DNA from: an uncultured Agathobacter sp.
GTDB taxonomy: Bacteria; Bacillota; Clostridia; Lachnospirales; Lachnospiraceae
Length of the DNA: 64,000 nucleotides
Direction: 5' to 3'
Assembly (NCBI GenBank): GCA_934316545.1
Contig: CAKRDT010000002.1
Location: 76,133-140,132 of the forward strand
The notes under the pieces were generated by a model. That model was not told where the DNA came from. It worked only from the letters and a program-made list of their open reading frames with translations, and made no database searches. This document shows positions 35,118 to 44,211 of this stretch, piece by piece. The translations under genes were made by a program, and so were the position numbers. Every line of letters begins with the position of its first letter. Position 1 is the stretch's first letter.

Positions 35118-36209
35118 ATGAGCGAAAAGTTAAAAGTAGGTATTCTGGGTGGAACAGGAATGGTAGGTCAGAGATTTATTTCATTATTAGAGAACCATCC
35201 TTGGTTTGAGGTTACAACGATTGCAGCCAGCCCGAGAAGCGCAGGAAAGACATATCAGGAAGCGGTTGGAGACCGTTGGAAAATGGATACTCCGATGCCG
35301 GAAGCTGTTAAAAATATTGTGGTCATGAATGTAAATGAGGTAGAGAAGGTTGCATCTGAAGTTGATTTTGTATTCTCTGCTGTTGATATGACAAAGGAAG
35401 AAATTAAGAAAATCGAGGAAGATTATGCAAAGACAGAAACTCCGGTTGTATCCAACAACAGCGCGCATCGCTGGACACCGGATGTTCCTATGGTTGTTCC
35501 GGAAATTAACCCTCAGCACATGGAAGTGATCAAGTACCAGAAGGAAAGACTTGGTACAACACGCGGATTTGTAGCGGTTAAGCCAAACTGTTCGATTCAA
35601 AGTTATGCTCCGGTACTTACTGCTTGGAAAGAATTTGAACCTTATGAGGTTGTAGCTACAACTTATCAGGCGATTTCGGGAGCAGGTAAGACATTTAAAG
35701 ACTGGCCGGAGATGGTTGGAAATATTATTCCTTATATCGGTGGCGAGGAAGAAAAGTCCGAGAAGGAGCCTCTTCGTATCTGGGGTTATGTGGATGATGA
35801 GAAAAAGGAAATTGTTCCGGCAACATCACCGGTTATTACTTGTCAGTGTATTCGTGTTCCTGTATTGAACGGACATACCGCAGCGGTATTTGTGAAGTTT
35901 AAGAAGAAACCGACAAAAGAACAGCTGATCGAGGCGCTTGTGAATTACAGCGGAGTGCCACAGGAACTGCAGCTTCCTAGTGCGCCGAAGCAGTTCATCC
36001 AGTATCTTGAGGAGGATAATCGTCCACAGGTCAGCATGGATGTAAATTTTGAGAACGGCATGGGAATTTCTGTTGGACGTCTGAGAGAAGATACGGTATA
36101 TGATTGGAAATTCGTTGGATTATCTCACAACACTGTTCGCGGTGCTGCCGGTGGTGCGGTCCTTTGCGCAGAATTATTAAAAGCACAGGGATACATCACA
36201 AAAAAATAA
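35118..36209 (+). CDS. asd: Aspartate-semialdehyde dehydrogenase
   Basis: 363 residues. Reduces aspartyl phosphate to aspartate semialdehyde on the way to lysine, methionine, threonine and diaminopimelate. N-terminal NADP-binding LGGTGMVGQRFISLLENHPWF; catalytic Cys in AVKPNCSIQSYAP; QAISGAGKTFKDWPEMVGNIIPYIGGEEEK; substrate-binding Arg/His region CIRVPVLNGHTAAV. The length and these motifs match the archaeal/fungal-type branch, which also occurs in Clostridia. Monocistronic: own promoter and a terminator 27 bases after the stop. Confidence 0.95.
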   Translation: MSEKLKVGILGGTGMVGQRFISLLENHPWFEVTTIAASPRSAGKTYQEAVGDRWKMDTPMPEAVKNIVVMNVNEVEKVASEVDFVFSAVDMTKEEIKKIEEDYAKTETPVVSNNSAHRWTPDVPMVVPEINPQHMEVIKYQKERLGTTRGFVAVKPNCSIQSYAPVLTAWKEFEPYEVVATTYQAISGAGKTFKDWPEMVGNIIPYIGGEEEKSEKEPLRIWGYVDDEKKEIVPATSPVITCQCIRVPVLNGHTAAVFVKFKKKPTKEQLIEALVNYSGVPQELQLPSAPKQFIQYLEEDNRPQVSMDVNFENGMGISVGRLREDTVYDWKFVGLSHNTVRGAAGGAVLCAELLKAQGYITKK

Positions 36210-36235
36210 TTTTAGTATCTATTTTCATATGATAT

Positions 36236-36274
36236 GCGAAGCCACATGGACTTTGTGGCTTCGCAATTCTTTTT
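36236..36274 (+). terminator. Terminator of asd
   Basis: Perfect 11-bp stem GCGAAGCCACA (36236-36246) with TGTGGCTTCGC (36254-36264), then ATTCTTTTT. Confidence 0.9.
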
Positions 36275-36435
36275 CCCAATATATAATGAGAAGTGAATAG
36301 TGATCTGATTGTAAATGAGGTTGTTTGTGAAATTATAATATGATATAATTTTTGCGTTATCTTATATGCTTTTTGGGTAGGCGTAAGAATTATTATTTTC
36401 AGGATGGAACAGACAAATACAACGCGGAGGAGAAT

Positions 36436-37797
36436 ATGAGCAGGAAAGCAGCAGATATAAAAGTACTTGAACAGTATTATGAAAAGAATGGCAATCAGAT
36501 TGTTGTGTTGTATGGAAGGAAAGACAGTAAAAAGGAAGAACTTCTCCGCAGCTTTGCAGAGAATAAAAAATGTTTTTATTATCGATGCCGGCAGACCTCA
36601 CCGGAAGATCAAAGACGAATGATGGGTGAGGAAGTGGCTTTCCAATACAATGTACGGTTGTCAAAAAATACATATGATGAATATTTTAGCCGTATTAAGA
36701 GCGGTGATGCTTCGAAACTGATCGTCATCATTGACGAAGTACAGTATATTATAAAACGTGATCCGGAATTCTTAAACAGTATTTTAAAATTAAAGGCGAA
36801 ACGGTTATATCCGGGTCCGGTCATGATTATTCTTGCATCTTCTTCTATTGTGTGGGCGGAGCAGGAACTGGAAAAGGCATTTGGTGAAGAAAAAAAGAGG
36901 ATTGATGCAAAGGTGAAGCTGGAAGATTTTACGTTTCTTGAACTGGTTCGTACCTTTCCTTCGCTTCCGGTCAGTGAGTGTATCAAAATTTATGGTGCCA
37001 TTGGCGGTGTTCCGGGGTATATGGAACATTGGGATGCAAACAGATCGTTTCAAGATAATATTTGCCGCCTTGTGTTAACGGAAGGAGGCTATTTGTTTGA
37101 TATGGCACAGAATGTGATTGCGTCGGAGCTTCGTGAGTTATCGGTTTATAATACGATTTTATCTGCGATTGCACAGGGACATAACAAGTTGAATGATCTG
37201 TTCCTGACGACAGGATACTCCCGTGCAAAGATCAGTGTATATATGAAGAATTTAAGCCGGTTTGATATCGTGGAGAAAGTTGTGTCTTTTGAAACGGGGG
37301 GATGGGATAATGCCAAGAAAGGTATTTACAGAATAAAAGATACATTTGTTAATTTCTGGTTTAAGTTTGTGTTCCAGCATATGTCCGACCTTTATCGAAT
37401 GACACCGGAAGAGTTTTATATAAAGCATATAGAACGCGAACTGGATTCTTATATGAATCGTTACTTCTGTGATGTCTGCATGGAATATCTGCAGCTTTTG
37501 AATCAGATCGGCCGCGTTCCTTTTCCGATTCACAAGATGGGAACCTGGATCGGTAAGACGGGAACGATTGATATTATTGCGCAAAGCAGCGACCGCAAGA
37601 ATATTGTCGGTTTGTGTAATTGGGAAAAACCGTATCTGACCATGGAAATGTGTGAAAATCTATATCAATCAATGGGGAAGGCGAAAATACAGTCGAATCA
37701 TTTCTATCTTTTTTCAGCTAAGGCTTTTGAGCCGGCTTTGGTTGAGATGGCGAAGACAGACAAGAGATTTGAATTGATCGATATGAACGAGTTATAA
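36436..37797 (+). CDS. Archaeal-type ATPase/DUF234-like protein with degenerate Walker A
   Basis: 453 residues from the ATG at 36436 (GCGGAGGAGA site). It has the layout of the ATPase family that pairs an AAA-like N-terminal domain with a winged helix and a C-terminal DUF234 nuclease-like domain. The Walker B LIVIIDEVQYI (D100-E101) and sensor-like MIILASSSI are clear. The P-loop, however, reads YGRKDSKKEELL (26-37), without the GK[ST] that the family normally has (GRRRVGKTTLL type). A winged helix follows around 280-320, and the C-terminal part GTIDIIAQ...GLCNWEK looks like the nuclease-like fold. ATP binding is doubtful. Two bases separate it from topB, so the two are probably co-expressed. 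Confidence 0.75.
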   Translation: MSRKAADIKVLEQYYEKNGNQIVVLYGRKDSKKEELLRSFAENKKCFYYRCRQTSPEDQRRMMGEEVAFQYNVRLSKNTYDEYFSRIKSGDASKLIVIIDEVQYIIKRDPEFLNSILKLKAKRLYPGPVMIILASSSIVWAEQELEKAFGEEKKRIDAKVKLEDFTFLELVRTFPSLPVSECIKIYGAIGGVPGYMEHWDANRSFQDNICRLVLTEGGYLFDMAQNVIASELRELSVYNTILSAIAQGHNKLNDLFLTTGYSRAKISVYMKNLSRFDIVEKVVSFETGGWDNAKKGIYRIKDTFVNFWFKFVFQHMSDLYRMTPEEFYIKHIERELDSYMNRYFCDVCMEYLQLLNQIGRVPFPIHKMGTWIGKTGTIDIIAQSSDRKNIVGLCNWEKPYLTMEMCENLYQSMGKAKIQSNHFYLFSAKAFEPALVEMAKTDKRFELIDMNEL

Positions 37798-37799
37798 AT

Positions 37800-40700
37800 A
37801 TGGGAAAATCACTAATTATTACCGAGAAACCGTCCGTTGCCCAGGAATTTGCAAAAGTTCTTAAAGTGAGCGGACGAAAAGATGGTTATATAGAAAATTC
37901 TGAGTATGTCATCACATGGTGCGTTGGACATCTGGTGGGATTGGTATACCCGGAAAGCTATGATATAAAATACAAAAAATGGAAGCTGGAGGATCTTCCA
38001 TTTCTTCCACAGGACTACAAATATGATGTTATCAAAGATGTGCGGCATCAATATGATATTGTACACGGAATGCTGATGAGGGAGGATATCGATCGTGTCT
38101 ACTGGGCCGGAGATGCCGGAAAAGAAGGACAGACGATCGAGGAGAATATCCGCAACTTCGGTGGTGTGCGTGAAGGCATGGAGGAGCTTCGTGTCTGGAT
38201 CGACTCTCAGACGGAAGAGGAAATCCTTCGAGGCATTCATGAAGCAAAGCCGATGTCTGAATATGCGAATCTTGGAAATTCCGGAATCATGCGGACGATT
38301 GAAGATTATGCGATGGGCATCAACTTTTCGCGTGTGATGTCGGTGAAATACGGAAGCCTGTTAAATGATGCGGCCGGAACCCGCTCGTATACGGCGATTG
38401 CGGTGGGCAGAGTGATGACCTGCGTGCTTGGCATGGTTGTGATCCGTGAGCGGGAAATTCGAAATTTTAAGGAGACGCCATTCTATCGTGTGGTAGGACG
38501 GTTTACGGATGCGGGAATTGAAGGTGAGTGGAAGACTACTGAGAAGTCGAGCTATCTGGATTCGCCGCTTTTGTATAAAGAAAATGGATTTAAGAAACAG
38601 GAAGATGCACAGGCACTCATAGATGCCTTAAACGGCAAGGAAGCAACGGTGCTTTCTATTGAAAAAGGTATCAGCAAAAAACGTGCGCCACTTCTTTTTA
38701 ATCTGGCGGAACTTCAGGCAGAATGTGCAAAACGATTTAAAATCAGCCCGGATGAAACGCTTCAGGTCGCACAGGAACTGTATGAAAAGAAACTGACCAC
38801 GTATCCCAGAACGGATGCACGTGTGCTCTCCAGTGCTGTGGCAAAGGAAATAGCAAAGAATATCAGCCGACTTCGTGGATATGAGCCGACGGAAGCTTTT
38901 GTTGAGAAGATTATGCAGCAACAGTTGTATCGCAATATTGCCAGGACCCAATACACGGATGACAGTAAAGTGACGGATCACTATGCCATTATCCCGACCG
39001 GTCAGCTGACGGAACTAAATTCTTTAAACTCTTTGCAGAAAGCGGTTTTTGAATTGATCGTACGCAGATTCTTAAGTGTATTTTATCCGCCGGCAGAGTA
39101 TCAGAATGTCAAATTGGTGGTAGGTGTGGATACGCAGGAACATACGGAATCATTCTTCGCTTCTGCAAAAGTGTTAAAATCTCCGGGCTATCTGGAGATC
39201 GCAGGCATTCCGAAGAAAAAAGATAAGAATGCTCCCGACAATCCGAATCGGGGTCTTGATCGTGTGACCGGAGGAGAATATTCGCGTCAGGAAAATGAAG
39301 AAGAAAACGAGGAGACTCCTGATCCGAAAGTCCTTCTTGAACTTGCGGATCGGATTCAAAACGGGGATCCGATTGAAGTCTTGGAATACGGAATAAAAGA
39401 AGGTAAGACATCTCCGCCGAAACGTTATACATCCGGTTCGATGGTTCTTGCGATGGAGAATGCCGGACAGCTCATAGAAGATGAAGAACTGCGTGAGCAG
39501 ATCAAAGGATCCGGAATCGGAACTTCTGCGACACGTGCGGAAATCATCAAAAAGCTGGTTCGTATTGGATATCTGAATCTGAATAAAAAGACGCAGGTAC
39601 TGACACCGGAAAATCTTGGCGAAATGGTGTTTGAGGTTGTCAATATGACGGTGCCGGCGCTTCTTAATCCAAAGATGACTGCATCGTGGGAGAAGGGTCT
39701 TGACGGAATCACGCGGGGAACCGTAGATTTTTGGGATTATCGACAGAAATTGGAAGAGTTTATCCGGACGGAAACTCTAAAAATGATCGATCAAAACATT
39801 CGTACGCCGCTTGCGGAGCGGATCAGCGATTTTGCAGGAAAGAATGCACGCGGAGCAGGAGCCAGACGAAAAATCGGTGTGAAGTGCCCGGTCTGTGGTG
39901 GAGAACTTGTAACAACTCCGTTCGGCTACGGATGTGCCAATTATAAGAATGATAAATCCGGATGTAATTTTAATGTAGGCGAGATCGCCGGAATTGTTCC
40001 TTCGGAAGAACAGGTAAAGGAACTGATCGAGAAAGGGAAGACTGCAACAATCCGCGGCTTTAAGTCCAAGACCGGCAAGAAATTTGATGCATGCCTTGTG
40101 CTAAATAAAGATGAGGAAACAAAGAAAGTTACCGTTGGATTTGATTTCTCGGAAGTGGAGCCGGAAATCGTACCGGACGTGGTATGCCCGGATTGCGGTG
40201 GAGCAATTCGAAAGACGGCATTTGGTTATGGATGTGTTAATTATGATCCTTCTAATGAGCAAAGCTGTCGTTTTTCTATCGGAACAATTGCAGGCAAATC
40301 ATTGCCGGTTTCTGTGGTTAAGCAGCTTTTGACAGACAAAAAGACAGATACGGTTCGCGGATTTAAGTCGAAGGCCGGAAAGAAGTTTGATGCCTGCCTT
40401 GTCTTACAAAAGGGCGAGGATGGCAAAAGCAGCATCCAGTTTGATTTTGATCATGTGGAGCAGAAAGTGTTAAAAGATGTGAAGTGTCCGCTATGCGGCG
40501 GCGACATTGTGGTGACTTCATTTGGCTATGGATGTGCAAATTATGATCCAAAAGTAGAAAACAGCTGCCGCTTTTCGATCGGTAAGATGGCAGAAAAATC
40601 TTTTACGGAAGCACAGGTCAAGCAGCTTCTGACCGATGGAGTCACGGAGACGATGCGCGGGTTTAAGGCAAAATCCGGCAAGCGTTTTGATGCGCGGGTT

Positions 40701-41453
40701 GCGCTTTCCAAAGATGAAGACGGAAAAGTGATCGGGCTGAAATTTGATTTTGACAATGTGGAAGCCAAGAAAGTTAAGGATGTAGTCTGTCCCAAATGCG
40801 GAGGGGCGATCACGGTTGCACCGTTTGGATTTGTGTGTGAAAATAATAAGAAGGATGATCCGGACAGCTGCAACTTTATGGTTGGCAAGATTGCAAGTGT
40901 CAAAATTAAGGAGTCCCAGCTGAAGGAACTTCTGATTCGGAAGAAGACGGATGTGATCGAAGGATTTGTTGCAAAAACCGGCATGAAGTTTGATGCACCG
41001 CTCAAACTGACGGCAGAGGGAGATATCGCATTTGATTTTCCGGAGAAGCCGAAGCCTGTGGAGACAAAGGTGGCGTGTCCGCGATGCGGCAAGATGCTGA
41101 TGAAGTCTCAGTGGCGTTATGAATGTGAATGTGGATTTAAAATCTGGCACACCGTCGCCAAGGTGGAATTACCGGAAGAAGTTATGAATGAACTGCTTAC
41201 AACCGGAAAGACAAAGCATAAGATCACCGGCTTTACATCCAAGGCAGGCAATGTGTTTGACACCTGCTTGAAATATGAAAATGAACAGATTTCTTTTGAT
41301 TTTGACAATCCGGGAGAGCCGGAAGATCTGGAAAAACATGAGCAGCAATCACTGAGTGAAGAAGCGCACAGTAGTAAGACAATCGAATCTGCACAAGCGG
41401 CAACGGATGAGGTGTATCCGGAAAAACAGCCGGCAGTGTCTGAATCGATATAA
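37800..41453 (+). CDS. topB: DNA topoisomerase III (type IA) with five C-terminal zinc-ribbon repeats
   Basis: 1217 residues, much longer than a basic TopB (about 650-730). The TOPRIM domain begins at the N-terminus (SLIITEKPSVAQEFAKVL, with the acidic VYWAGDAGKEGQ near 99-110). The catalytic Tyr335 lies in LTTYPRTDARVLSS. The core ends around residue 680. From Cys696 there are five tandem units, each a CxxCGG zinc ribbon with FGYGC and a paired [RE]GF-x-(S/A)K(T/A/S)GKKFDA stretch (C-terminal topoisomerase repeat). The C-terminal tail is acidic and Gln/Ser-rich. Relaxes negatively supercoiled or decatenates DNA, using single-stranded regions. Adjacent, two bases downstream, of the ATPase-like gene. 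Confidence 0.93.
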   Translation: MGKSLIITEKPSVAQEFAKVLKVSGRKDGYIENSEYVITWCVGHLVGLVYPESYDIKYKKWKLEDLPFLPQDYKYDVIKDVRHQYDIVHGMLMREDIDRVYWAGDAGKEGQTIEENIRNFGGVREGMEELRVWIDSQTEEEILRGIHEAKPMSEYANLGNSGIMRTIEDYAMGINFSRVMSVKYGSLLNDAAGTRSYTAIAVGRVMTCVLGMVVIREREIRNFKETPFYRVVGRFTDAGIEGEWKTTEKSSYLDSPLLYKENGFKKQEDAQALIDALNGKEATVLSIEKGISKKRAPLLFNLAELQAECAKRFKISPDETLQVAQELYEKKLTTYPRTDARVLSSAVAKEIAKNISRLRGYEPTEAFVEKIMQQQLYRNIARTQYTDDSKVTDHYAIIPTGQLTELNSLNSLQKAVFELIVRRFLSVFYPPAEYQNVKLVVGVDTQEHTESFFASAKVLKSPGYLEIAGIPKKKDKNAPDNPNRGLDRVTGGEYSRQENEEENEETPDPKVLLELADRIQNGDPIEVLEYGIKEGKTSPPKRYTSGSMVLAMENAGQLIEDEELREQIKGSGIGTSATRAEIIKKLVRIGYLNLNKKTQVLTPENLGEMVFEVVNMTVPALLNPKMTASWEKGLDGITRGTVDFWDYRQKLEEFIRTETLKMIDQNIRTPLAERISDFAGKNARGAGARRKIGVKCPVCGGELVTTPFGYGCANYKNDKSGCNFNVGEIAGIVPSEEQVKELIEKGKTATIRGFKSKTGKKFDACLVLNKDEETKKVTVGFDFSEVEPEIVPDVVCPDCGGAIRKTAFGYGCVNYDPSNEQSCRFSIGTIAGKSLPVSVVKQLLTDKKTDTVRGFKSKAGKKFDACLVLQKGEDGKSSIQFDFDHVEQKVLKDVKCPLCGGDIVVTSFGYGCANYDPKVENSCRFSIGKMAEKSFTEAQVKQLLTDGVTETMRGFKAKSGKRFDARVALSKDEDGKVIGLKFDFDNVEAKKVKDVVCPKCGGAITVAPFGFVCENNKKDDPDSCNFMVGKIASVKIKESQLKELLIRKKTDVIEGFVAKTGMKFDAPLKLTAEGDIAFDFPEKPKPVETKVACPRCGKMLMKSQWRYECECGFKIWHTVAKVELPEEVMNELLTTGKTKHKITGFTSKAGNVFDTCLKYENEQISFDFDNPGEPEDLEKHEQQSLSEEAHSSKTIESAQAATDEVYPEKQPAVSESI
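39882..41277 (+). repeat. Five tandem zinc-ribbon/topoisomerase C-terminal repeats within topB
   Basis: Units start at about 39885, 40185, 40488, 40788 and 41076 (about 300 bases each, the last about 200-270). The first four carry CPxCGG, FGYGC or FGFVC, and a final Cys in SCxF or GCNF; the fifth is divergent (CPRCGKMLMKSQWRYECECGF). Protein-level similarity is high but the DNA has diverged, so the duplications are old. Confidence 0.85.
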
Positions 41454-41498
41454 CTAATTAAGAATTGAATAAAAATTTTTAAGAGAGGAGTAACGAAA

Positions 41499-42179
41499 AT
41501 GGAACAAGCAAAAATTGCGAATCTTTATGATCTGACACAGACGATCGCCGGAGAGTATCTGGCACAGTTTACGTACCCGTGGGAGGCTTTAAAAGGTATC
41601 TCGGATCTGATCCGACAGATCGGACCGACTCTGGATCCGGAAGTGTATGAGAAGAGAGGCGAAGATATCTGGGTTGCCAGAAGTGCGACCATCGCACCGA
41701 CAGCAAGCTTAAATGGACCTTTAATTATTGATGAGGACGTAGAGGTTCGTCAGTGCGCATTCATCCGAGGCAGTGCTATCGTAGGAAAAGGTTCTGTGGT
41801 CGGAAACTCTACGGAGCTTAAGAATGTCATTATTTTTAATTCCGTTCAGGTTCCTCATTACAATTATGTCGGGGATTCTATTTTAGGCTATAAGTCGCAT
41901 ATGGGTGCCGGCTCAATCACTTCAAATGTGAAGTCGGATAAAACACTTGTTGTGGTCAAGGATAAACTAGATTCCGGCGAGGAGATTGAAACAGGACTTA
42001 AGAAATTCGGTGCCATGCTCGGTGATTATGTGGAAGTGGGATGCAACTCCGTATTAAATCCGGGAACGGTCATTGGAAAACATTGTAATGTTTATCCGTT
42101 GTCCTGCGTGCGTGGGGTTGTCCCGATGGAGCATATTTTTAAGGATGCACAGCATGTCGTGAAAAAAGAGTCAAACTAA
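41499..42179 (+). CDS. Left-handed beta-helix (hexapeptide-repeat) acyltransferase-like protein
   Basis: 226 residues. After a helical N-terminus (about 1-65), hexapeptide repeats run through IWVARSATIAPTASLNGPLIIDEDVEVRQCAFIRGSAIVGKGSVVGNSTELKNVIIF and end in VGCNSVLNPGTVIGKHCNVYPLSCVRG. It resembles the C-terminal acetyltransferase half of GlmU/RfbD-type sugar nucleotidyltransferases but lacks the nucleotidyltransferase domain. The GAGSITSNVKSDKTLVVV segment corresponds to the active-site loop of GlmU. Some genomes label this UDP-N-acetylglucosamine pyrophosphorylase-related. The real substrate is unknown. AGAGAGGAG site upstream; stands alone after topB. Confidence 0.8.
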   Translation: MEQAKIANLYDLTQTIAGEYLAQFTYPWEALKGISDLIRQIGPTLDPEVYEKRGEDIWVARSATIAPTASLNGPLIIDEDVEVRQCAFIRGSAIVGKGSVVGNSTELKNVIIFNSVQVPHYNYVGDSILGYKSHMGAGSITSNVKSDKTLVVVKDKLDSGEEIETGLKKFGAMLGDYVEVGCNSVLNPGTVIGKHCNVYPLSCVRGVVPMEHIFKDAQHVVKKESN

Positions 42180-42319
42180 TACGAAAAATTTGGGAATGTA
42201 CGAAAAAAAGTGCCAATAAGTACTAGACTTATGAAAAAAAATATGCAAAAATACTTAGGGTATGTCAAAATGGTAACAGAGTTTATCATATACAATTAAC
42301 ATGCGAAAGGAGTCTTAAG

Positions 42320-43012
42320 ATGATTTACACAAAGGAAGTTGAAAACATGTGTCCTGTAGCTAAGGGCGCAAAACATGAGCCAGCTCCTATTCCAGAAGAA
42401 GGAAAATGGGTTCATTCTAAGAAAATTGAGGACATTTCAGGATTTACACACGGTGTAGGCTGGTGTGCACCACAGCAGGGTGCCTGCAAGCTTTCACTCA
42501 ACGTAAAAAATGGTGTTATTGAGGAAGCATTAGTAGAGACAATCGGATGCTCTGGTATGACTCACTCAGCTGCTATGGCTGCAGAAGTATTACAGGGTAA
42601 GACAATTCTCGAGGCTTTAAATACAGACTTAGTTTGTGACGCTATCAACACAGCTATGAGAGAGCTTTTCTTACAGATCGTATACGGACGTACACAGTCT
42701 GCATTCTCTGATGACGGACTTGCAGTTGGTGCCGGTCTTGAAGATTTAGGAAAGGGACTTCGTTCTCAGGTTGGTACAATGTATGCAACAAAGGAGAAGG
42801 GTGTTCGTTACCTTGAGATGGCTGAGGGATATGTCACAGGTATCGCACTTGATGCTGATAACGAAGTAATCGGTTACCAGTTCGTTTCTCTTGGAAAGAT
42901 GACTGACTTCATTAAGAAGGGTGATGATCCTAACACTGCCTGGGAGAAGGCTAAGGGTCAGTACGGTCGTGTGGATGATGCTGTCAAGATCATCGATCCA
43001 CGTCAGGAATAA
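42320..43012 (+). CDS. NifU/IscU-like iron-sulfur scaffold protein, partner of the GGGtGRT protein
   Basis: 230 residues, start behind AAAGGAGTC. The middle resembles the NifU/IscU N-terminal fold: LNVKNGVIEEALVETIGCSGMTHSAAMAAEVLQGKTILEAL (about 58-100). Candidate metal-binding Cys are in GWCAPQQGACKL and IGCSGM. Unlike IscU, the C-terminal half has YGRTQSAFSDDGLAVGAGLEDLGKGLRSQVGTMYATKEKG, which appears special to this group. Followed after 20 bases by the GGGtGRT gene, with which it forms a conserved pair in Clostridia. Codons are those of highly expressed genes (GGT, GCT, ACA). The role is not established. Confidence 0.75.
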   Translation: MIYTKEVENMCPVAKGAKHEPAPIPEEGKWVHSKKIEDISGFTHGVGWCAPQQGACKLSLNVKNGVIEEALVETIGCSGMTHSAAMAAEVLQGKTILEALNTDLVCDAINTAMRELFLQIVYGRTQSAFSDDGLAVGAGLEDLGKGLRSQVGTMYATKEKGVRYLEMAEGYVTGIALDADNEVIGYQFVSLGKMTDFIKKGDDPNTAWEKAKGQYGRVDDAVKIIDPRQE

Positions 43013-43032
43013 TTGGAAAGGAGAACGAGATA

Positions 43033-44046
43033 ATGGCATCATTATTTGAAGGATATGAAAGAAGAATTGACCAGATTAATGCTGTATTAAACAGCTATGG
43101 TATCAGCTCTATCGAAGAAGCTGAGAAAATTACAAAGGACGCTGGACTGAACGTTTACGATCAGGTTAAAAAGATTCAGCCAATTTGTTTCGAGAACGCT
43201 TGCTGGGCTTACACTGTAGGTGCTGCAATCGCAATCAAGAAGGGCTGCAAGAGAGCTGCTGACGCTGCTGCAGCAATCGGAGAGGGACTTCAGGCATTCT
43301 GTATTCCTGGATCTGTTGCTGATCACCGTAAGGTAGGTCTTGGACATGGTAACCTTGGCAAGATGCTCCTTGAAGAGGAGACAGAGTGCTTCTGTTTCTT
43401 AGCCGGACATGAGTCATTCGCAGCCGCTGAGGGTGCAATCGGTATCGCAGAGAAGGCAAACAAGGTTCGTAAGAAACCTCTTCGTGTTATCTTAAATGGT
43501 CTTGGAAAAGACGCTGCACAGATCATCTCCCGTATCAACGGATTTACATTTGTTGAGACACAGTATGATTACAAGGCTGCAAAGCTTAATGTTGTATATG
43601 AGAAGGCATACTCTAACGGACTTCGTGCAACTGTAAAATGTTACGGTGCTGACGATGTTCAGGAAGGTGTTGCAATCATGCATCATGAGAACGTAGGTGT
43701 TTCCATCACTGGTAACTCTACAAACCCAACACGTTTCCAGCATCCGGTTGCAGGTACATACAAGAAAGAGTGTATCGAGCAGGGTAAGAAGTATTTCTCC
43801 GTAGCATCAGGCGGTGGTACAGGACGTACACTTCACCCAGATAACATGGCTGCAGGACCAGCTTCTTACGGTATGACAGATACTATGGGACGTATGCACT
43901 CTGATGCACAGTTCGCAGGATCCTCTTCCGTACCGGCTCACGTTGAGATGATGGGTCTGATCGGAATGGGTAATAACCCAATGGTTGGAGCTACAGTTGC
44001 AGTTGCAGTTTCTGTTGAGGAAGCAGCAAACGCTGGTAAGTTCTAA
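43033..44046 (+). CDS. GGGtGRT protein
   Basis: 337 residues, start behind GGAAAGGAG. Carries the motif that names the family, SVASGGGTGRTLHPDNMAAGP (motif proper GGGTGRT, about residues 260-266). Other notable stretches are CFENACWAYTVGAAIAIKKG, GLGHGNLGKMLLEEETECFCFLAGHESFAAAEGAIGIAEKA, and a C-terminal ALA/VAL-rich VGATVAVAVSVEEAANAG. No signal peptide or transmembrane segment; some Cys. It is encoded with a NifU-like protein and shares its high-expression codon usage. I know of no established function; a metal- or cluster-related metabolic role is only inferred from the partner. Confidence 0.8.
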   Translation: MASLFEGYERRIDQINAVLNSYGISSIEEAEKITKDAGLNVYDQVKKIQPICFENACWAYTVGAAIAIKKGCKRAADAAAAIGEGLQAFCIPGSVADHRKVGLGHGNLGKMLLEEETECFCFLAGHESFAAAEGAIGIAEKANKVRKKPLRVILNGLGKDAAQIISRINGFTFVETQYDYKAAKLNVVYEKAYSNGLRATVKCYGADDVQEGVAIMHHENVGVSITGNSTNPTRFQHPVAGTYKKECIEQGKKYFSVASGGGTGRTLHPDNMAAGPASYGMTDTMGRMHSDAQFAGSSSVPAHVEMMGLIGMGNNPMVGATVAVAVSVEEAANAGKF

Positions 44047-44115
44047 AAAACGCTGAATTTATAAGGCTTTAAGAAATGAAAAGGAGTAGTAAAAAGTGAA
44101 TAAATGAGGTTTATT

Positions 44116-44198
44116 CCTACATTATTCCTATACTACTCCTACATCTTAATTCCTACACTGGTGAGGGAGGATGTAATTCCTACACTTCGACCCCTACA
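44116..44198. repeat. Cluster of short CCTACA direct repeats beside the recombinase remnant
   Basis: CCTACA or a one-base variant begins at 44116, 44127 (CCTATA), 44138, 44152, 44179 and 44193. The first three are exactly 11 bases apart. They lie within 100 bases of the 3' end of the tyrosine recombinase pseudogene, where arm-type binding sites and an attachment site are expected in Tn916-like or phage elements. Function inferred from position. Confidence 0.5.
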
Positions 44199-44211
44199 CT
44201 AATTTAACATA

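Noticed and set aside
44116..44198. CRISPR array suggested by repeated CCTACA units
   Set aside because: Units are only 6-7 bases with 11-27 base spacing and no spacers or cas genes; integrase arm sites are more likely.
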